Assembly (NCBI GenBank): GCA_002708885.1
Contig: PAPL01000055.1
Span: 59,600 to 67,955 of the forward strand
DNA: 8,356 nt
Direction of reading: 5' to 3'
Source of the DNA: Verrucomicrobiales bacterium
Lineage (GTDB): Bacteria; Verrucomicrobiota; Verrucomicrobiia; Verrucomicrobiales; DEV007
The stretch's first letter is position 1. Each line of letters opens with the position of its first letter. The translations under genes and the position numbers were made by a program. The notes below the pieces were generated by a model. That model did not search any database and was not told the origin of the DNA. It saw nothing but the letters and a program-made list of their open reading frames with translations. Below are positions 6,704 through 8,356 of this stretch, piece after piece.

Positions 6704-8059
6704 TTATGTCCAGAGATCAGAGATGACACCCGAACTGTCAGCGAACGCATCCATTTCAACTCCCATGAGTTTTGCCAGTGATAACCACATATTGGAATTC
6801 AGCGTTCCACTCTTGCACTGAATGAATCTTCCTTGCTTAATTTGTCCCTGACCCTTTCCGGCAACTATGAATGGAAGATCAAAGAACTGGTGAGTTGCTC
6901 CATCTCCCAAGGCAGCGCCATAAGTGACTATCGAGTTGTCCAGCATGGAACTGCCATCAGATTCTTTGAGTTCTTTCATCCTCGATAGGAGATAAGCATA
7001 CTGTTCCATATGAAAAATATCGATCTTCTGTAATTCTTTCCAACCATTACCTTTTTGATTGTGAGTCATGTTGTGGTGCTGGACTGGTTTATCAAAAACA
7101 CCTTCATATAATAAGGTCGCGTCCCATCTCTCTGGCCCTATCATGAAAGTACTGATATTTGTAATACCCATTTGAAAGGCCAGAAGCATCAGGTCGGCCT
7201 GAAGTTTAATGTACTCGCCTCTGGGTAGTATCTGATCCTTTGGAATACGGATATCCGCATCCGAAATCATTTTCTTTTGTTTGGCGATCCGGATCTCAAC
7301 GTTTCTGATCATTTCCATGAATTCACCGAGAGTTTCCTTATCTTCACGTCCGAGCTTTCTCGACAGAGATTTAGCATCCTCAAGGACAAGATCAGTGATC
7401 TCAGTTAGGTGGGTCTGGTAAGAGTCTGCCATGAAGAGCCGCTCATAGAGTTTTTGGGGGTCTTTGATTGAAGGGGCAATTTTATCAGGACCGTACCAGG
7501 AAATGTTGTTAAAGTAGATGCCCTCTTTTGGCTTAGTGAATCCATTACAACTAATTTCGAGTGTTTTGAAAACACTTGATTGGCCAACATGATCACCAAT
7601 GACCTGATCGAGGCTCCTGCCGTTTGGATATCTCATACCCTTTTCCGCAGCCTGCACCGGCGACACACTGGTCAGGTAACATGAGGCTCCTTGAGCATGC
7701 ACGTCCTGACCATTTTTAAATGTTCGGTCCATTCCTGTCACTAGAGTCACGTCCTTCGTGTGCTTCTTGAGCGGTTGCATGGTCGAGGTTAACTCGAGTG
7801 GATAGATTCCTGGATTATTTTCTTTTCGAACGTTGTTCTTAGTCTTATCAGCATTAAAGCCACCAACAAAACCGGGCAAGGTTGCTTCCTCTTCACCAGG
7901 GAAGAAACCTCTCCGCACGATCCCGTTTGGGATATACATCATGACAAGTTTCTTTGATGGTTTCGTCCATTCTTTCTTTGCACTGGCAAGTGAAGGCATG
8001 AAAGGCAGAGTAAGGACAGCTCCGTTAACTTTGAGGAATCTTCTTCTGGATAAATTCAT
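6704..8059 (-). CDS. DUF1552 domain protein with Tat signal
   Basis: This is a 451-residue protein of the DUF1552 family, usually encoded beside DUF1592-type cytochrome-like genes, as here. The N-terminus carries a twin-arginine signal: SRRRFLK at 4-10, a hydrophobic stretch to about 22 and an ASA cleavage site at 25-27, so it is probably exported folded, perhaps with a cofactor. Family-like blocks are IPNG (43-46), VTGMD with a nearby His121, SLDQVIG (149-155), ISWYGP (186-191), a QADLMLLAFQMG helix (287-298), HHNMTHN (328-334) and GDGATHQFFDLPFIVAGKG (385-403). The last block, with His390 before a DLP strand, recalls DUF1501 and other alkaline-phosphatase-like proteins, so the His residues could bind metal; this is inference. 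ATG at 8059 has no Shine-Dalgarno. It leads the run of complete secreted-protein genes and sits 13 bases upstream of its partner's start. Confidence 0.93.
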   Translation of the reverse strand: MNLSRRRFLKVNGAVLTLPFMPSLASAKKEWTKPSKKLVMMYIPNGIVRRGFFPGEEEATLPGFVGGFNADKTKNNVRKENNPGIYPLELTSTMQPLKKHTKDVTLVTGMDRTFKNGQDVHAQGASCYLTSVSPVQAAEKGMRYPNGRSLDQVIGDHVGQSSVFKTLEISCNGFTKPKEGIYFNNISWYGPDKIAPSIKDPQKLYERLFMADSYQTHLTEITDLVLEDAKSLSRKLGREDKETLGEFMEMIRNVEIRIAKQKKMISDADIRIPKDQILPRGEYIKLQADLMLLAFQMGITNISTFMIGPERWDATLLYEGVFDKPVQHHNMTHNQKGNGWKELQKIDIFHMEQYAYLLSRMKELKESDGSSMLDNSIVTYGAALGDGATHQFFDLPFIVAGKGQGQIKQGRFIQCKSGTLNSNMWLSLAKLMGVEMDAFADSSGVISDLWT

Positions 8060-8245
8060 TAAATTTAATATGTCCGTTAGTTTGATAATTTAACACTTTT
8101 TTGGCTCAGGGGCCAAATATAAATACTAACATTAATGTCAGAGAGTGAATATCCAATCGGTTAAGGCGTCACTGTAATAGATTAAAAATATATAAAGGAA
8201 AGCAAAAGACAAGAATGGCCACAAAATAATCGAGCTTAGATAGCC
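8060..8245 (-). promoter_or_regulatory. AT-rich leader of the DUF1552 gene run, likely promoter region
   Basis: The stretch between the partial upstream gene and the DUF1552 start is the longest non-coding gap in the window and the most plausible promoter site. It holds a perfect 10-base palindrome ACATTAATGT (8129-8138), an inverted repeat TTTGGC/GCCAAA (8100-8105, 8112-8117) and a copy of ATTGGATAT (minus strand, 8157-8149), the same 9-mer that spans the starts of two downstream genes. On the minus strand CTGACA followed by TATATT looks promoter-like, but the 14-base spacing is short, so I cannot fix -35 and -10 boxes. Confidence 0.35.
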
Positions 8246-8356
8246 TTAAAACCGATACCCTTTTTTCTTTTCATATGGTATCAGCGCCTCCTTTTCTGCC
8301 CTTGCCTTTGCAGTGAATTGTTCCATGAATTTTTCAAGATCCTCTGGAGATTTACG
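8246..8356 (-). CDS. C-terminal end of an unrecognised gene
   Basis: The minus strand is open from the right edge for 36 codons to a TAA at 8248-8246. The peptide is charged and helical in character (SPEDLEKFMEQFTAKARAE, then EALIPYEKKKGYRF at the end). The lack of any hydrophobic segment suggests a cytoplasmic or soluble tail. The regular Glu/Lys/Ala pattern and the clean stop before an AT-rich spacer support a real coding end, but 36 residues are too few to name a family. It lies 186 bases upstream of the DUF1552 gene on the same strand and could belong to the same transcript or to an earlier operon. Confidence 0.6.
   Translation of the reverse strand, partial: RKSPEDLEKFMEQFTAKARAEKEALIPYEKKKGYRF

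Noticed and set aside
6691..6759. TTG start at 6759 for the large cytochrome-like gene
   Set aside because: It would add 23 residues in front of an evident signal peptide and overlap the DUF1552 gene by 56 bases. ATG at 6690 fits better.
8100..8117. TTTGGC/GCCAAA inverted repeat upstream of the DUF1552 gene
   Set aside because: It is followed by As and not Ts on the minus strand, and has no T-run on the plus strand, so it is not an intrinsic terminator. It is kept only as a possible operator.
1..8356. CRISPR arrays, insertion sequences, tRNA or rRNA genes
   Set aside because: I looked for regular short repeats, transposase motifs, terminal inverted repeats and RNA gene signatures and saw none.

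Overview
The window is 8356 bases of moderately AT-rich bacterial DNA, almost fully coding. The gene content points to Verrucomicrobiota or, second choice, Planctomycetota, probably marine. The signs are a large secreted PSCyt1/DUF1587/DUF1595/DUF1592/DUF1588/DUF1585 cytochrome-like protein next to a DUF1552 protein (a pairing typical of those phyla), secreted DNRLRE/CBM96-type proteins, and a C-terminal module of the 'S-x-DL-x-x-W ... FYRV' kind that is common on secreted verrucomicrobial proteins. The phylum is inferred from families; no rRNA or other marker is present.

Layout. Bases 1-600 (+) hold the C-terminal half of an enolase-superfamily acid-sugar dehydratase resembling L-fuconate dehydratase. 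It converges on a run of minus-strand genes. Read in their own direction (right to left), these are: the last 36 codons of an unrecognised gene (8356-8246); an AT-rich 186-base leader; a Tat-exported DUF1552 protein (8059-6704); a very large Sec-exported di-haem-motif protein with an inserted LamG domain (6690-3748); a CBM96-like protein (3725-2895); a secreted beta-rich protein of unknown function (2830-1889); a probable intrinsic terminator (about 1866-1836); and a second CBM96-like protein (1807-761). The first three full genes are spaced by 13 and 22 bases and look co-transcribed. The next two lie behind gaps of 64 and 81 bases, and the last sits behind the hairpin.

How it may work together (inference). 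All five complete minus-strand products carry export signals, so the locus looks like a cell-surface or periplasmic assembly: a cytochrome-like scaffold with a LamG lectin-fold insert, its DUF1552 partner, and two or three glycan-binding or adhesive proteins. The neighbouring cytoplasmic sugar-acid dehydratase fits a polysaccharide theme such as fucose-containing or acidic glycans. No glycoside hydrolase, lyase, sulfatase or transporter is visible in the window, so the substrate is unknown.

The most notable structural signal is mosaicism among the three small secreted genes. The 761-1807 gene shares its body with the 2895-3725 gene (100 of 121 aligned residues in the N-terminal part). It shares its 76-residue C-terminal tail (52 of 76 identical) and an 11-base start region with the otherwise unrelated 1889-2830 gene.
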